In this document: piece after piece, positions 34,181-42,623 of the stretch
How positions within the stretch are numbered: the first letter of the stretch is position 1
How the letters are laid out: each line of letters begins with the position of its first letter
Assembly: GCF_000337455.1 (NCBI RefSeq)
Contig: NZ_AOIU01000043.1
Location: forward strand, 60,395 to 124,394
Reading direction: 5' to 3'
Origin: Halosimplex carlsbadense 2-9-1
Lineage (GTDB): Archaea > Halobacteriota > Halobacteria > Halobacteriales > Haloarculaceae
Length of the DNA stretch: 64,000 nucleotides
The notes under the pieces: model-generated
The model's database searches: none
The model's input: only the letters and a program-made list of their open reading frames with translations
What the model was told of the DNA's origin: nothing
Position numbers and translations under genes: made by a program

Positions 34181-35830
34181 ATGCGACGAGAAGCGTTCGA
34201 GGAGCCGAGACGAGTCGCGACCTGGAGTGACCTCGACGACCGCGATCCGACCCACGCTCGCGTGGGGGACGTCGACCTCGTTGTCGTCCGTGACGGGGAC
34301 ACGGTCTCGGTCCTCTACGGCCGGTGTCTGCACCGGGGCGTCCTGCTAGCGGACGGCCACGTCGACGGGACGAACCTCATCTGTGGCGTTCACGGCTGGG
34401 ACTACCGCTTCGATACGGGGATCAGCGAGTACGACAACAGCGAACAGCTCGAGAAGTTTCCGGCGGCAGTCGACGAGGGCGACGACGCCGTCTACGTCGA
34501 CGCCGCCGAGATCCGGGCGTGGGCCGCCGACAACCCCCAGCCCTACGGGGACCCAGAGGAAGCCGACAGCACCACCGACCCGGAGTTCTACGGCGAACCG
34601 GACTACGAAAAAGAACCGTACACGCATTACATTCAGAAGCTCGCTCAGCACGGGCCGGAGGGTATCGGCGAACATGGGCCGGTCTCGGCGATGGGCGTCC
34701 CGCGAACGGAGTTACCCACCTGGGACGACCTGCAGATCCAGACGGCCCAACTCGCCGAGACCCCGCTCGATGACGAGGCACCGGTCGACACGGAACTCGT
34801 GCTCGGACCGAACGCGGAGAATCCGCTCACGCTGGAGATCCCGATCTTCGTCAGCGACATGAGCTTCGGCGCACTCAGTGAGGAGGCGAAACTCGCGATG
34901 TCGGAGGGCGCCGAACGCGCCGGGACGGGGATCTGCTCCGGGGAAGGCGGGATGCTCCCGGAGGAGCAGGAAGCTAACTCGCGATACTTTTACGAGTACG
35001 CCAGCGGGAAGTTCGGCTGGGACATCGACCACGTCGAGCGGGTCCAGGCGTTCCACTTCAAGGCCGGCCAGGGCGCGAAGACGGGAACCGGCGGACACCT
35101 GCCCGGCGAGAAGGTCCAGGGACGGATCGCCGAGGTTCGAGACCTCGAACCGGGTACGGATGCGGTGAGTCCGTCCCGGTTCCCGGACCTACAGACTCCC
35201 GAAGACTTCGCGAAGATGGCCGACCGGGTCCGGGACGTCGGTGGGGGCATCCCCGTCGGTTTCAAGCTCTCGGCCCAGCACGTCGAAGCCGACATCGACT
35301 TCGCGCTGGAGGCGGGTGCGGATTACATCATCCTCGACGGCCGCGGTGGTGGGACCGGAGCCGCGCCGGACGTGTTCAAGAACAATATTTCGGTACCCAC
35401 GATGGCGGCGTTGGCCCGCGCCCGCGAGTATCTCGACAAGCGCGGTGCGGCCGAGGTGACGCTCATCGCCACGGGCGGGCTTCGGACCGAGTCGGACTTC
35501 ATCAAGGCGATGGCACTGGGGGCCGACGGCGTCGCGGTCGCCAACGCGGCGATGCAGGCCATCGGCTGTCTCGGGATGCGCGCCTGCGATTCGAACAACT
35601 GCCCCGTCGGCATCGCGACACAGCGCGAGGACTTACGTGACCGGCTGGTCGTCGACTCGGCCGCGAACGGACTGCGAAACTTCTTCGAGGCGACGGTCGA
35701 ACTGATGAACGTGATGGCCCGCGCCTGCGGACACGACAGTCTCTCTGGATTCGAGCGCCGCGACCTGACCGCGTGGAAACGAGACGTTGCGGAGTTGACC
35801 GGCGTCGAATACGCCGGCGTCGGGAGGTGA
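34181..35830 (+). CDS. FMN-dependent glutamate-synthase-domain protein with N-terminal Rieske domain
   Basis: A 549-residue fusion. Residues 1-100 form a Rieske 2Fe-2S domain with CLH (Cys49, His51) and CGVH (Cys68, His71). From ~150 it is the FMN-binding, GltB2-like central domain of glutamate synthase: [59 protein letters not shown]. The iron-sulfur-type cluster cysteines are in [19 protein letters not shown]. There is no amidotransferase domain, so ammonia or another donor would be needed. The Rieske domain could feed electrons to FMN instead of an NADPH subunit. The start ATG 34181 excludes an implausible upstream extension. Confidence 0.88.
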   Translation: MRREAFEEPRRVATWSDLDDRDPTHARVGDVDLVVVRDGDTVSVLYGRCLHRGVLLADGHVDGTNLICGVHGWDYRFDTGISEYDNSEQLEKFPAAVDEGDDAVYVDAAEIRAWAADNPQPYGDPEEADSTTDPEFYGEPDYEKEPYTHYIQKLAQHGPEGIGEHGPVSAMGVPRTELPTWDDLQIQTAQLAETPLDDEAPVDTELVLGPNAENPLTLEIPIFVSDMSFGALSEEAKLAMSEGAERAGTGICSGEGGMLPEEQEANSRYFYEYASGKFGWDIDHVERVQAFHFKAGQGAKTGTGGHLPGEKVQGRIAEVRDLEPGTDAVSPSRFPDLQTPEDFAKMADRVRDVGGGIPVGFKLSAQHVEADIDFALEAGADYIILDGRGGGTGAAPDVFKNNISVPTMAALARAREYLDKRGAAEVTLIATGGLRTESDFIKAMALGADGVAVANAAMQAIGCLGMRACDSNNCPVGIATQREDLRDRLVVDSAANGLRNFFEATVELMNVMARACGHDSLSGFERRDLTAWKRDVAELTGVEYAGVGR

Positions 35831-35861
35831 GTCGTCCGTGCTTCCGTACGACGGCCGACGC

Positions 35862-36344
35862 GTGGAACTGGTTACGGTCGCGGCTGTCGCCGATAACGGC
35901 GTGATCGGTCGCGACGGAGAACTCCCCTGGCCGTCGATCCCCGAGGACAGGCGCCAGTATCGGGAGCGGATCGCCGACCATCCGGTGATTCTCGGCCGTC
36001 GGACCTTCGAGTCGATGCGCGAGGACCTCCCCGGGACCGCTCAGATAGTCGTGAGTCGGAGCGACCGCGAGTACGACGTCGAGTCCGCGCGCCACGCCGC
36101 CGGCGTCGACGACGCGGTCGGGAGCGTCCACGCGCTCGGCGCGTCGCGGGCCTACGTGATCGGTGGCGGCGGGATATACGCCCTCTTCCAGCCGTACGTC
36201 GACCGAATGGTACTGAGCCGGATCCCCGGCGAGTACGAGGGGGACACGTACTTCCCCGAGTGGGACGCCGGCGAGTGGCAGCGCGTCGACGCCGTCGACT
36301 ACGACGAGTTCACCCTCGAAGAGTGGGTTCGGGAGGCGGAGTGA
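35862..36344 (+). CDS. folA: dihydrofolate reductase
   Basis: A ~160-residue enzyme that reduces dihydrofolate with NADPH. GTG 35862 ([15 protein letters not shown]) matches the usual DHFR N-terminus; a GTG at 35838 would add eight residues. Motifs: [20 protein letters not shown] with the substrate-binding region, [13 protein letters not shown] for NADPH, and [13 protein letters not shown] for the GG turn. It follows the glutamate-synthase fusion by a short gap on the same strand. No thymidylate synthase is next to it, but the sequence is complete. Confidence 0.9.
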   Translation: MELVTVAAVADNGVIGRDGELPWPSIPEDRRQYRERIADHPVILGRRTFESMREDLPGTAQIVVSRSDREYDVESARHAAGVDDAVGSVHALGASRAYVIGGGGIYALFQPYVDRMVLSRIPGEYEGDTYFPEWDAGEWQRVDAVDYDEFTLEEWVREAE

Positions 36345-36358
36345 ACGGAGACACCCCC

Positions 36359-36643
36359 ATGGACACGTCACGTCTCTCCGACGCTGTCGACGACTACCTC
36401 GCGACGGAGCGTTCGGAACTGTTCGAGTTCACTGAGCGGCTGGTGGGCTTCGAGACGCAAAACCCGCCGGGCGGCACGGTCGATGTCGTCAAGTGGCTCG
36501 AATCGACACTCGGCGACATTGACCTCGAACTGGACCGGGTCGCCGTCGACCCGGAGAAACCGAACCTGCTCGCAGGTGAATCAGCTGTCACCCGGATCGA
36601 TGTCGATCCAGTATCGGGCCTTGAGTGCCGAGCGAGAGCATAG
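36359..36643 (+). pseudogene. M20 peptidase N-terminal fragment
   Basis: Starts MDTSRLSDAVDDYLATERSE and continues ELFEFTERLVGFETQNPPGG, the N-terminus of M20-family (ArgE/DapE-like) peptidases, which are ~400 residues long. After PNLLAGESAV the sequence departs from the family and stops at 36641-36643. The metal ligands and catalytic Glu are all missing. The break is at about 36585, and AT-richer DNA follows, so a deletion or insertion brought unrelated sequence against the gene. It lies 14 bp after dihydrofolate reductase. Confidence 0.8.
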
Positions 36644-36688
36644 TTGCCCAGAAGAACATTAAAAACCTACCGAGATGTAAACAGGGTA

Positions 36689-36922
36689 ATGACGGATCCT
36701 CCAACTGTCACTCCCGGCGAGATGGACACTGACACGCTCTTGGAAACGATCAAACAAAAGGGGCATGTCGTAGTACGGACTGAATTTCTAGACTCTGACT
36801 ACGATGTGACGCTTCGATGGGATGGGGAGACGTTCTATTGTGATACGCCGACGCGGTTGCACCATCACGATACCGAACAGGGAATGCGTACGTGCATCGA
36901 GGAGCAGGGATACAGCGAGTGA
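36689..36922 (+). CDS. hypothetical protein, 77 aa
   Basis: A 77-residue protein. ATG 36689 has a TATA-like cattaaaaacc ~28 nt upstream, so leaderless. The sequence TDTLLETIKQKGHVVVRTEF followed by DVTLRWDGETFYCDTPTRLH suggests a small alpha-beta fold. His-rich HHHDTEQG and one Cys are near the end. I recognise no characterised family. It lies just after the broken peptidase and 119 bp before the TrmB-like regulator. Confidence 0.65.
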   Translation: MTDPPTVTPGEMDTDTLLETIKQKGHVVVRTEFLDSDYDVTLRWDGETFYCDTPTRLHHHDTEQGMRTCIEEQGYSE

Positions 36923-37041
36923 TCTCTGGGTTTGTTATCAACGTAGCCCGCTTACACCCCCTGTCGGTGAGGTCTTTGATACTGGGTGACCAGTCAGTAA
37001 CCTGTTCATTTATTTTGTCGCACTGTCTACCATAGAGCACA

Positions 37042-37431
37042 ATGATCCAGGCAGATCCTTCGCCCGAGCGGTTTCGTGAACTGATGCTAGACGAGGAGCC
37101 AGCGTTTGAGGATGTACTGGCCTGCGTGTTCGATATCCAGAGTCATGAGGTTCAAACGTATCTGACGCTCCGTGATAATCCAAGGACCACCGTTGCGGAA
37201 CTGGCCGCTGAGCTCAACCGCGACCGGAGCAATATCAACCGGTCGCTGACAACTCTGCAAGAGAGAGGCCTGGTCGATCGAGAACGCCGCTTGCTTGATG
37301 GTGGCGGCCACGTCTACCAATACGCCGCTACACCACTACCCGAGGCACGCGAATTGATGCACGAAACCCTAGACGAGTGGGCCGCCTACGTCCACGACCG
37401 CATTGAGGAGTTCGGACAGGACTCCAAATGA
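37042..37431 (+). CDS. TrmB-like winged-helix regulator, second copy
   Basis: A 129-residue regulator of exactly the same length as the 9194-9583 protein and highly similar through the DNA-binding part (NRDRSN, then LDGGGHVYQYAATPLPEA) and the C-terminal ARELMHETLDEWAAYVHDRI helix. A TATA box (catttatttt, 37009-37018) fits a leaderless transcript. Upstream, ggtgac-n6-gtaacc near 36984-37001 is a possible operator half-pair. No transporter operon is attached here, so it is an orphan paralogue. Confidence 0.82.
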   Translation: MIQADPSPERFRELMLDEEPAFEDVLACVFDIQSHEVQTYLTLRDNPRTTVAELAAELNRDRSNINRSLTTLQERGLVDRERRLLDGGGHVYQYAATPLPEARELMHETLDEWAAYVHDRIEEFGQDSK

Positions 37432-37799
37432 ATCCTACAGTCTCCGTTGGCTGATCTGAAATTTGATTCAGGTAACGTAACTTGCTTGCGGGTGAGAAAC
37501 TTCGGAAATCGTCGTTCGTTGAATGTCCCATATATGAATATAGGCCAACAAACCCGTCAGGGACTCGTTTCTGAGTGATTAGCTCTGTGAAGACGTACCG
37601 GTCCCGATTCTGGGTTCCAGTGAGGTGAGATAGATCTCGATAGAGGGTCTACTCGTCGAAGCAAGTGCAGGTGCCGTTGAGTTCGCCGTCAACAACCCGG
37701 TCTATCGTCGGATCGCGGCCGTCTATGCGCTGCTCCCGCTCAGATACGCACAGACTATCGATCATCCGATGGTCTAGCATTCCAAGTTGGAGACCACAG
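37432..37799. other. 368-bp region, possible gene remnant
   Basis: A short frame, open from 37634 and ending at TAG 37775-37777, reads GLLVEASAGAVEFAVNNPVY then RRIAAVYALLPLRYAQTIDH, which looks like the C-terminal end of a real protein but has no start. I cannot name the family. The rest of the region shows nothing recognisable. Confidence 0.3.
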
Positions 37800-38405
37800 T
37801 TACGGAGGATCGATCTGCCGACTCACCAGAACGAGACTTCCGACGAGCATGACGACAGAGAGCGGGAGGAGAAACTGGAACGTCGTCAGCAGGGCACTCG
37901 ACGCCTGGATTCCGAGGACGATCAGCACGACGGGGCCGCAACAGGCGGTTCCCGAGAGGACGGCCGGAACGCTCGCGAGAATCCCCGTCGAGGACTGGCC
38001 GATTCCGCACGCCTTCGGCTGTCGCCAGGCGAGGTACGTGAGGCCCAAGTTCAGCCCGACCAGCACCGACAGCCCGAACCCGATGACTGAATTGAACGAG
38101 AAGAGGTAGGTGACTGGGCCCAGCCGGACCTGTGCCACGGGAGTATAAGAGAACGGGCCGAGCGCAGGTTCGAGGAGCTTTCCGAGAGGGTCGGCGACTA
38201 CGGTGACCGAGTACCCACCTAGTCCCGGTGCGAGGTGGCCGAGCGCCCAGAGATACACCAGCAGGTACCCGGCGGTGACCGCGCCGACTACGGCCAGCGC
38301 GTCGCGGCGGGACAGCGTCAGCGCCGTCGCGGCCCGCGTCTTCGCGGCGAGGGCCCTCGACCGGTGTGCGAGCGAACGGTCGCTCGTGAAGACGCCGTCA
38401 CTCAT
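37800..38405 (-). CDS. membrane protein with CCGP transmembrane motif
   Basis: A 201-residue protein from the ATG at 38403-38405, with about five hydrophobic segments. The fourth carries SGTACCGPVVLIVLGI (Cys155-Cys156), a vicinal Cys pair before Gly-Pro inside the membrane. Similar motifs occur in proteins encoded at 48402 and 56186. The pair could carry soft metal ions (Cu, Hg) or a disulfide across the bilayer. The gene overlaps the end of the DUF3179 lipoprotein gene by eight bases, so the two are translated together and probably work together outside or in the membrane. Confidence 0.78.
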   Translation of the reverse strand: MSDGVFTSDRSLAHRSRALAAKTRAATALTLSRRDALAVVGAVTAGYLLVYLWALGHLAPGLGGYSVTVVADPLGKLLEPALGPFSYTPVAQVRLGPVTYLFSFNSVIGFGLSVLVGLNLGLTYLAWRQPKACGIGQSSTGILASVPAVLSGTACCGPVVLIVLGIQASSALLTTFQFLLPLSVVMLVGSLVLVSRQIDPP

Positions 38406-39558
38406 ACACGTCGGTCTCGGGGTAGTAGCTGCCCCAGGCGAACCACATCGCGTCGAAGGTGTGGACTCGCGAGAGCGGGAGTGAGTCCGGTTCGTGAGCG
38501 GTTCCGTCGGGCCCGACAACCGACCCGTCCTCGAACCGGTACTCCTCCTCCTCCGAGTTCCAGTAGACGTACCCCGTGTCCAGCGCCGGGTCGTACACGG
38601 CCAGCACCGGTTCCGCCCCGAGTTCGCCCGTCATCAGGCTCTGGTCGCGGAGCGATTCCTTCAGGAACGCGACGGCGCCGTCCGCGGTCCGGGCGCCCAT
38701 CACGACCGTCTTTTTGTCGAAGCGATCGGTGCTGTTCAGCGCCGGGAACAGCAGGTTCCCGTTCGCGTAGTAGCCGCCGCGCGGGTTGTACGAGCCGTAG
38801 GGGTCCGACCCGTAGTTACGCGCGTGGCCGGTGTCCGTCGAGAGCACCCGCGTCTCGGGCTCGTGACGCCGCCAGCGCTCCCAGGTCGTCCAGACCAGCC
38901 GGAGTTCCCGAAGCGACCGGACCGAAGCGTCCTCGTTCCACGGTCCCGGGATAGACGTGGCGAGGATCTGCGGCCACCACGTCTCGGTCGCCCGGTCGTA
39001 CATGACGAGGTTGTTGTTGATCAGTCGACCCGACACACCGAAGGTCGTCTCCCCGCGCTCGAAGCCCTGGACGGTCCCCGTGAGCGGACAGTAGGTGACC
39101 GCGACGTTGGTCCCCGCGAGTTCGTCGTTGACGATCTCGTGGTGGGCCAGGATCTTCTGCGGGTAGGCCTTCGCGACGCCGTCGCGTTCGACGCCAAACA
39201 CCGGGTCACCCGGGGCGAGGTAGTCGACCGCGTCGGGCGCGAGGAATTTCGGGTCGTCGATCGAGGGGATCCCGTCTTTCGACGGACCGCCCGACATCGC
39301 GTTGTCGCGCAACGTTGCGGGCTCCATTGGCAAAGGGAGCTGAGCGTCGGCGGTCGGGACTGCGTCCGTCACGCTCGTCGAGTCGGCCGTGGCTCCATCC
39401 GCCGAGTCAGCCGCCGTTCCGTCCGCGCGACCGGCCTCGTCCGGTCCCGCGCTTCCCGGCGTCGGGGTGGTCTCGCTGCTGCGACCGACACAGCCGCTGA
39501 TGCCGATCGCCGCGAGCGCGGCCGCGGAGAGGAACTGACGCCGTGAGGGAGACACCAT
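38398..39558 (-). CDS. DUF3179 Tat lipoprotein
   Basis: A 386-residue secreted lipoprotein. The signal RRQFLSAAALAAIGISGC gives lipobox Cys23; a Thr/Asp/Ala-rich spacer follows to ~residue 90. The DUF3179 domain has DGIPSIDDPKFL, AHHEIVNDELAGTNVAVTYC (Cys157) and FGVSGRLINNNLVMYDRATE. The CPLC found in its two neighbours is CPLT here, so one cysteine has been lost. The function of DUF3179 is unknown. The gene overlaps the CCGP membrane protein gene by eight bases. Confidence 0.88.
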   Translation of the reverse strand: MVSPSRRQFLSAAALAAIGISGCVGRSSETTPTPGSAGPDEAGRADGTAADSADGATADSTSVTDAVPTADAQLPLPMEPATLRDNAMSGGPSKDGIPSIDDPKFLAPDAVDYLAPGDPVFGVERDGVAKAYPQKILAHHEIVNDELAGTNVAVTYCPLTGTVQGFERGETTFGVSGRLINNNLVMYDRATETWWPQILATSIPGPWNEDASVRSLRELRLVWTTWERWRRHEPETRVLSTDTGHARNYGSDPYGSYNPRGGYYANGNLLFPALNSTDRFDKKTVVMGARTADGAVAFLKESLRDQSLMTGELGAEPVLAVYDPALDTGYVYWNSEEEEYRFEDGSVVGPDGTAHEPDSLPLSRVHTFDAMWFAWGSYYPETDVYE

Positions 39559-39663
39559 TACCCTCTATAGGACGGTCGCTTGATTAACAGTTGAGCGGCT
39601 GTGCGAGCGCGGCACACTCCTCCAAGGGCCCCCCACGGCCTGCCGGGGGCTCGCAGCGGGAGA

Positions 39664-40641
39664 TCAGTCCGGCCGGTAGAACGCGTCGGGACCGTGGTCG
39701 TCCCGCCAGGCGAACGCGAACAGGCGACAAGTGGGCAGCCGTTCCAGCGCCCGTCCGTCCGCCGCGCGGCCGGTCGCGGGGTCCCAGACGGTCCCGTCGG
39801 CCGCGACCCCGCCCTCGGTCACCACGAAGGCGTACCCCGGATCGACGTACCCGTGGATCCCGGCATCGGGCGTCGCGAACACGACGATGTCGCGAGCGCC
39901 GACAGTTGCCCGCACGACTCCGTCCGCGTCGCGGACCCGCGGGAGTGGGAACCCGACGGCCTTGTCGCCGACTTCGACCCCGAGGACGACCGTCTTCGGG
40001 TCGAGGTCGTCGCCGTCCCACTCGCGGGAGCCGTCGCCGCGGTGAGCAGCGAGGCCGAAGCCGTCGCTCTCGAAGTAGTCGCTGTACGGCGACTCATCGT
40101 AGTCGATGGGGGCGGGCGCGTCGCCCTCGCTCGCCGCCTCGCTCTCGCCGCCCGGCCGCCGGAGCACCACACCGTCGGGGTGGGCGTCACGGAACCGCCC
40201 CCAGGGGAGGACCGACGCGGGTTGAACCGAGAGCGTGTCTCCCGCGAAGTCGCCCTCGATGCAGTCGCCGCTGGACTGTTTCCACTCGCTCCCCGTCTCG
40301 CGGTCGTACAGCACGAGGTCGTCGTCGGCGAGTTTCCCCGAGACTCCGAATTCGAGGGTCTGCCCCTCGTGACGCCGCCCGTAGACGACCGCGCTGCCAC
40401 ACAGCGGGCACCACGTGACCGCGATCGGGTCGCCGTCGACGGTGTCGTTGACGACCTCGTGGAACTGGAGGTATCGGACGGGGTAGGCCTTAGCCCGGTC
40501 GTCCGTCTCGACCGCGACGACGAGGTCGTCGGCCGCGCCCGGGTACTCGGCTCCGAACGCCGGGTCGTCGACGCTCGGGATGGCGTCGCGGGGAATCACC
40601 TGTCGGACGTTCACGCGGCGGACTACTCGGTCGCGGTTCAT
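39664..40641 (-). CDS. DUF3179 domain protein (CPLC type)
   Basis: A 325-residue DUF3179 protein without signal peptide. Conserved blocks are DAIPSVDDPAFGAEY, KAYPVRYLQFHEVVNDTVDG, VTWCPLCGSAVVY with Cys78 and Cys81, LEFGVSGKLADDDLVLYDRE and a C-terminal ERLPTCRLFAFAWRDDHG. The CxxC could bind a metal or act in redox. The gene is divergent from the next DUF3179 gene, with 94 bp between, and runs toward the lipoprotein member. Substrate and partner unknown. Confidence 0.87.
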   Translation of the reverse strand: MNRDRVVRRVNVRQVIPRDAIPSVDDPAFGAEYPGAADDLVVAVETDDRAKAYPVRYLQFHEVVNDTVDGDPIAVTWCPLCGSAVVYGRRHEGQTLEFGVSGKLADDDLVLYDRETGSEWKQSSGDCIEGDFAGDTLSVQPASVLPWGRFRDAHPDGVVLRRPGGESEAASEGDAPAPIDYDESPYSDYFESDGFGLAAHRGDGSREWDGDDLDPKTVVLGVEVGDKAVGFPLPRVRDADGVVRATVGARDIVVFATPDAGIHGYVDPGYAFVVTEGGVAADGTVWDPATGRAADGRALERLPTCRLFAFAWRDDHGPDAFYRPD

Positions 40642-40735
40642 AACGTTCAGGTCGTCGCTCGTTTCGGCCGCGCGACGGTGCGTGGCGAACGCCGCCCGGC
40701 CAAACCCCTATCAGGATCCGCGCGAACCCGAGTGT

Positions 40736-41662
40736 ATGAACGTCCAAGACGTGCTCCCGCGGGACGCGATCCCCAGTATCGACGATCCTGCGTTCGGGCC
40801 GACGTACTTCGGCGACCCGAACGACGAGGTGATCGTCGTCGACGGTGACCCGCCGCGGGCGTATCCGATCCGGGTCCTCAGCTATCACGAGATCGTCAAC
40901 GACACCATCGACGGTCGTCCCATTGCAGTCACCTGGTGTCCGATCTGCTGGAGTGCGGTCGTCTACGACCCGGTGGTCGACGGCCGGACGCTGACGTTCG
41001 GCACCTCGGGAAAGCTCGCCGACGACGCATTGGTCATGTACGACCGGGAGACCGAATCGGAGTGGAAACAGCCGACGGGGGCGGCCATCGCCGGACCGCT
41101 CGAAGGAGTGCGTCTCCCTGCGATCCCCGCACCGGTCGTCTCCTGGGAGCGATTCGTCGCTGACAACCCCGACGGCGTCGTCCTCCAGCCCGTACGCGGT
41201 GACGGGACCCGCTCGCCCGACGAGGTCTACGACATGGACCCCTACGAGCGCTACGCCGAGGGCGGCGAGTTCGGTCTCTACGGGATGCGAGGCGAGGGGG
41301 AGCGCCGCTCGTGGGACCGAACGGACATCGACGCGAAGACGGTCGTCCTCGGAGTCGAAGTCGGCGACGAGGCCGTCGGATACCCGGTCCCTCGCGTTCG
41401 GGCCGCGGGTGGGGTCGTCACCGATACCGTCGGCTCCAGTCGGGTCGTCGTGTTCGCGACGGACGACGGCGTTCACGCCTTCGAGGACCCTGGGTTCGAC
41501 TTCGAGCGACGCGACGGGTCGATCCGCGCCGACGGGACGACCTGGGACGGGGCTACGGGTGAAAGTGCCGACGGCCGCGCGCTCGACCGGCTGGCCTCCC
41601 GACGACTGTTCGCGTTCACCTGGCAGGACGCCCACGGGCGCGACTCGTTCTACGCCCCGTGA
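40736..41662 (+). CDS. DUF3179 domain protein (CPIC type)
   Basis: A 308-residue cytosolic DUF3179 protein starting at ATG 40736. Motifs: DAIPSIDDPAFGPTYF, RAYPIRVLSYHEIVNDTIDG, VTWCPICWSAVVY with Cys68 and Cys71, and LTFGTSGKLADDALVMYDRE. It parallels the protein encoded at 39664 nearly throughout and is probably the product of an old duplication. The open frame upstream of 40736 is the shadow of the divergent promoter. A perfect 12-bp palindrome (41663-41674) directly follows its stop codon. Confidence 0.87.
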   Translation: MNVQDVLPRDAIPSIDDPAFGPTYFGDPNDEVIVVDGDPPRAYPIRVLSYHEIVNDTIDGRPIAVTWCPICWSAVVYDPVVDGRTLTFGTSGKLADDALVMYDRETESEWKQPTGAAIAGPLEGVRLPAIPAPVVSWERFVADNPDGVVLQPVRGDGTRSPDEVYDMDPYERYAEGGEFGLYGMRGEGERRSWDRTDIDAKTVVLGVEVGDEAVGYPVPRVRAAGGVVTDTVGSSRVVVFATDDGVHAFEDPGFDFERRDGSIRADGTTWDGATGESADGRALDRLASRRLFAFTWQDAHGRDSFYAP

Positions 41663-41674
41663 GTGAAATTTCAC
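41663..41674. repeat. perfect 12-bp palindrome gtgaaatttcac
   Basis: It begins at the base after the TGA of the DUF3179 gene and lies between this gene and the convergent DUF547 gene. It is too short for a strong terminator and might be a protein-binding site. Confidence 0.4.
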
Positions 41675-41750
41675 GAGGACGGTTCGGGGCGGTTGCGGTT
41701 CGACAGCTCGCGGCGGGTTCGGCGGTCGGTCGCGGGCGCTTCGCCGGGCG

Positions 41751-42557
41751 TCAGCCCTGCCGGCGACGGTCGGCGAACTTCCGTGGCGCCTTGCGCCAAT
41801 CGTACTCGTGGAAGCGCAGCGACGGCGTCGCGTCGGCCGGAATCTGGTCGAACTCGCGGAGAAACGAGCGGAGCCCGGACCGCCCGCCGAAGTCGCCGAT
41901 GAACCACAGACAGACCCGCGGGAGCGTCACGCGGTCCCGGTCGCGGTCATACTCGACGGTCCCGTCCAGATAGGTCTCCGTCGCGTCGTCCAGCGTGTCG
42001 TCGACGATCTCGGGGGTGTAGGCGAGCACAGCCGGACAGCTCACCGCCCCACAGTTGAGCGCGAAGTGGATCCGCGGGTCGGCGTCGAGGCGGTACGCCG
42101 CGGACAGCCCCGTCCGGCCGAGCCGGGGGAGATATCCGAGCCCGTACTTCGACTTTTGTCCCCGGAGGATTCCGTGTTCGATGTCGTCCAGGCTCAACTC
42201 GACGCCGGCGACCGTGACCGCCGACGCTCGGAAGAATCGCCACCGCGACTCGAACAGGGTGGGCCGCCTGTCGAGCAGGAGCTGGGCCGCCGCGTTGTAG
42301 ACGTTCAGCCAGAAGGCCAGCGCCGTCCGCCGCTCCGTCCGGACTGGAGCGAGTGACGGCTCGTTCATATCGGCTAGCGACTGGCGGAACTGTTCGGTGG
42401 GCTCTCTGCGGCGGACCCGTTCGAGCAGCCCACGGGCCAGCTCCGTCGGCGCCGACGGCGCCGAATCGAAGTCGTTCGCATCACCGACGGCAGGGGATCC
42501 CGGAACGTCCGGGCCCGTGTCCGCCTCTCGACCGTCGTCGCCGGACGAGTCTCCCAT
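41751..42557 (-). CDS. DUF547 domain protein
   Basis: A 268-residue protein. After a ~35-residue acidic leader, the DUF547 domain shows RTALAFWLNVYNAAAQLLLD, DDIEHGILRGQKSKYGLGYL and the conserved HFALNCGAVSCPAVLAYTPE with its Cys pair, ending KFADRRRQG. The fold resembles cysteine-protease or transglutaminase-like proteins (Cys, then His in ALNC/H), but activity is unproven. It has no signal peptide. It is convergent with the DUF3179 gene and on the same strand as the UbiA gene upstream. Confidence 0.85.
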   Translation of the reverse strand: MGDSSGDDGREADTGPDVPGSPAVGDANDFDSAPSAPTELARGLLERVRRREPTEQFRQSLADMNEPSLAPVRTERRTALAFWLNVYNAAAQLLLDRRPTLFESRWRFFRASAVTVAGVELSLDDIEHGILRGQKSKYGLGYLPRLGRTGLSAAYRLDADPRIHFALNCGAVSCPAVLAYTPEIVDDTLDDATETYLDGTVEYDRDRDRVTLPRVCLWFIGDFGGRSGLRSFLREFDQIPADATPSLRFHEYDWRKAPRKFADRRRQG

Positions 42558-42623
42558 CGTCCCAAACGAGGGTGCGGACGAATAAAAATCGTCCGCGGTC
42601 GAGAGCGGATCGCGCGGACCCGC

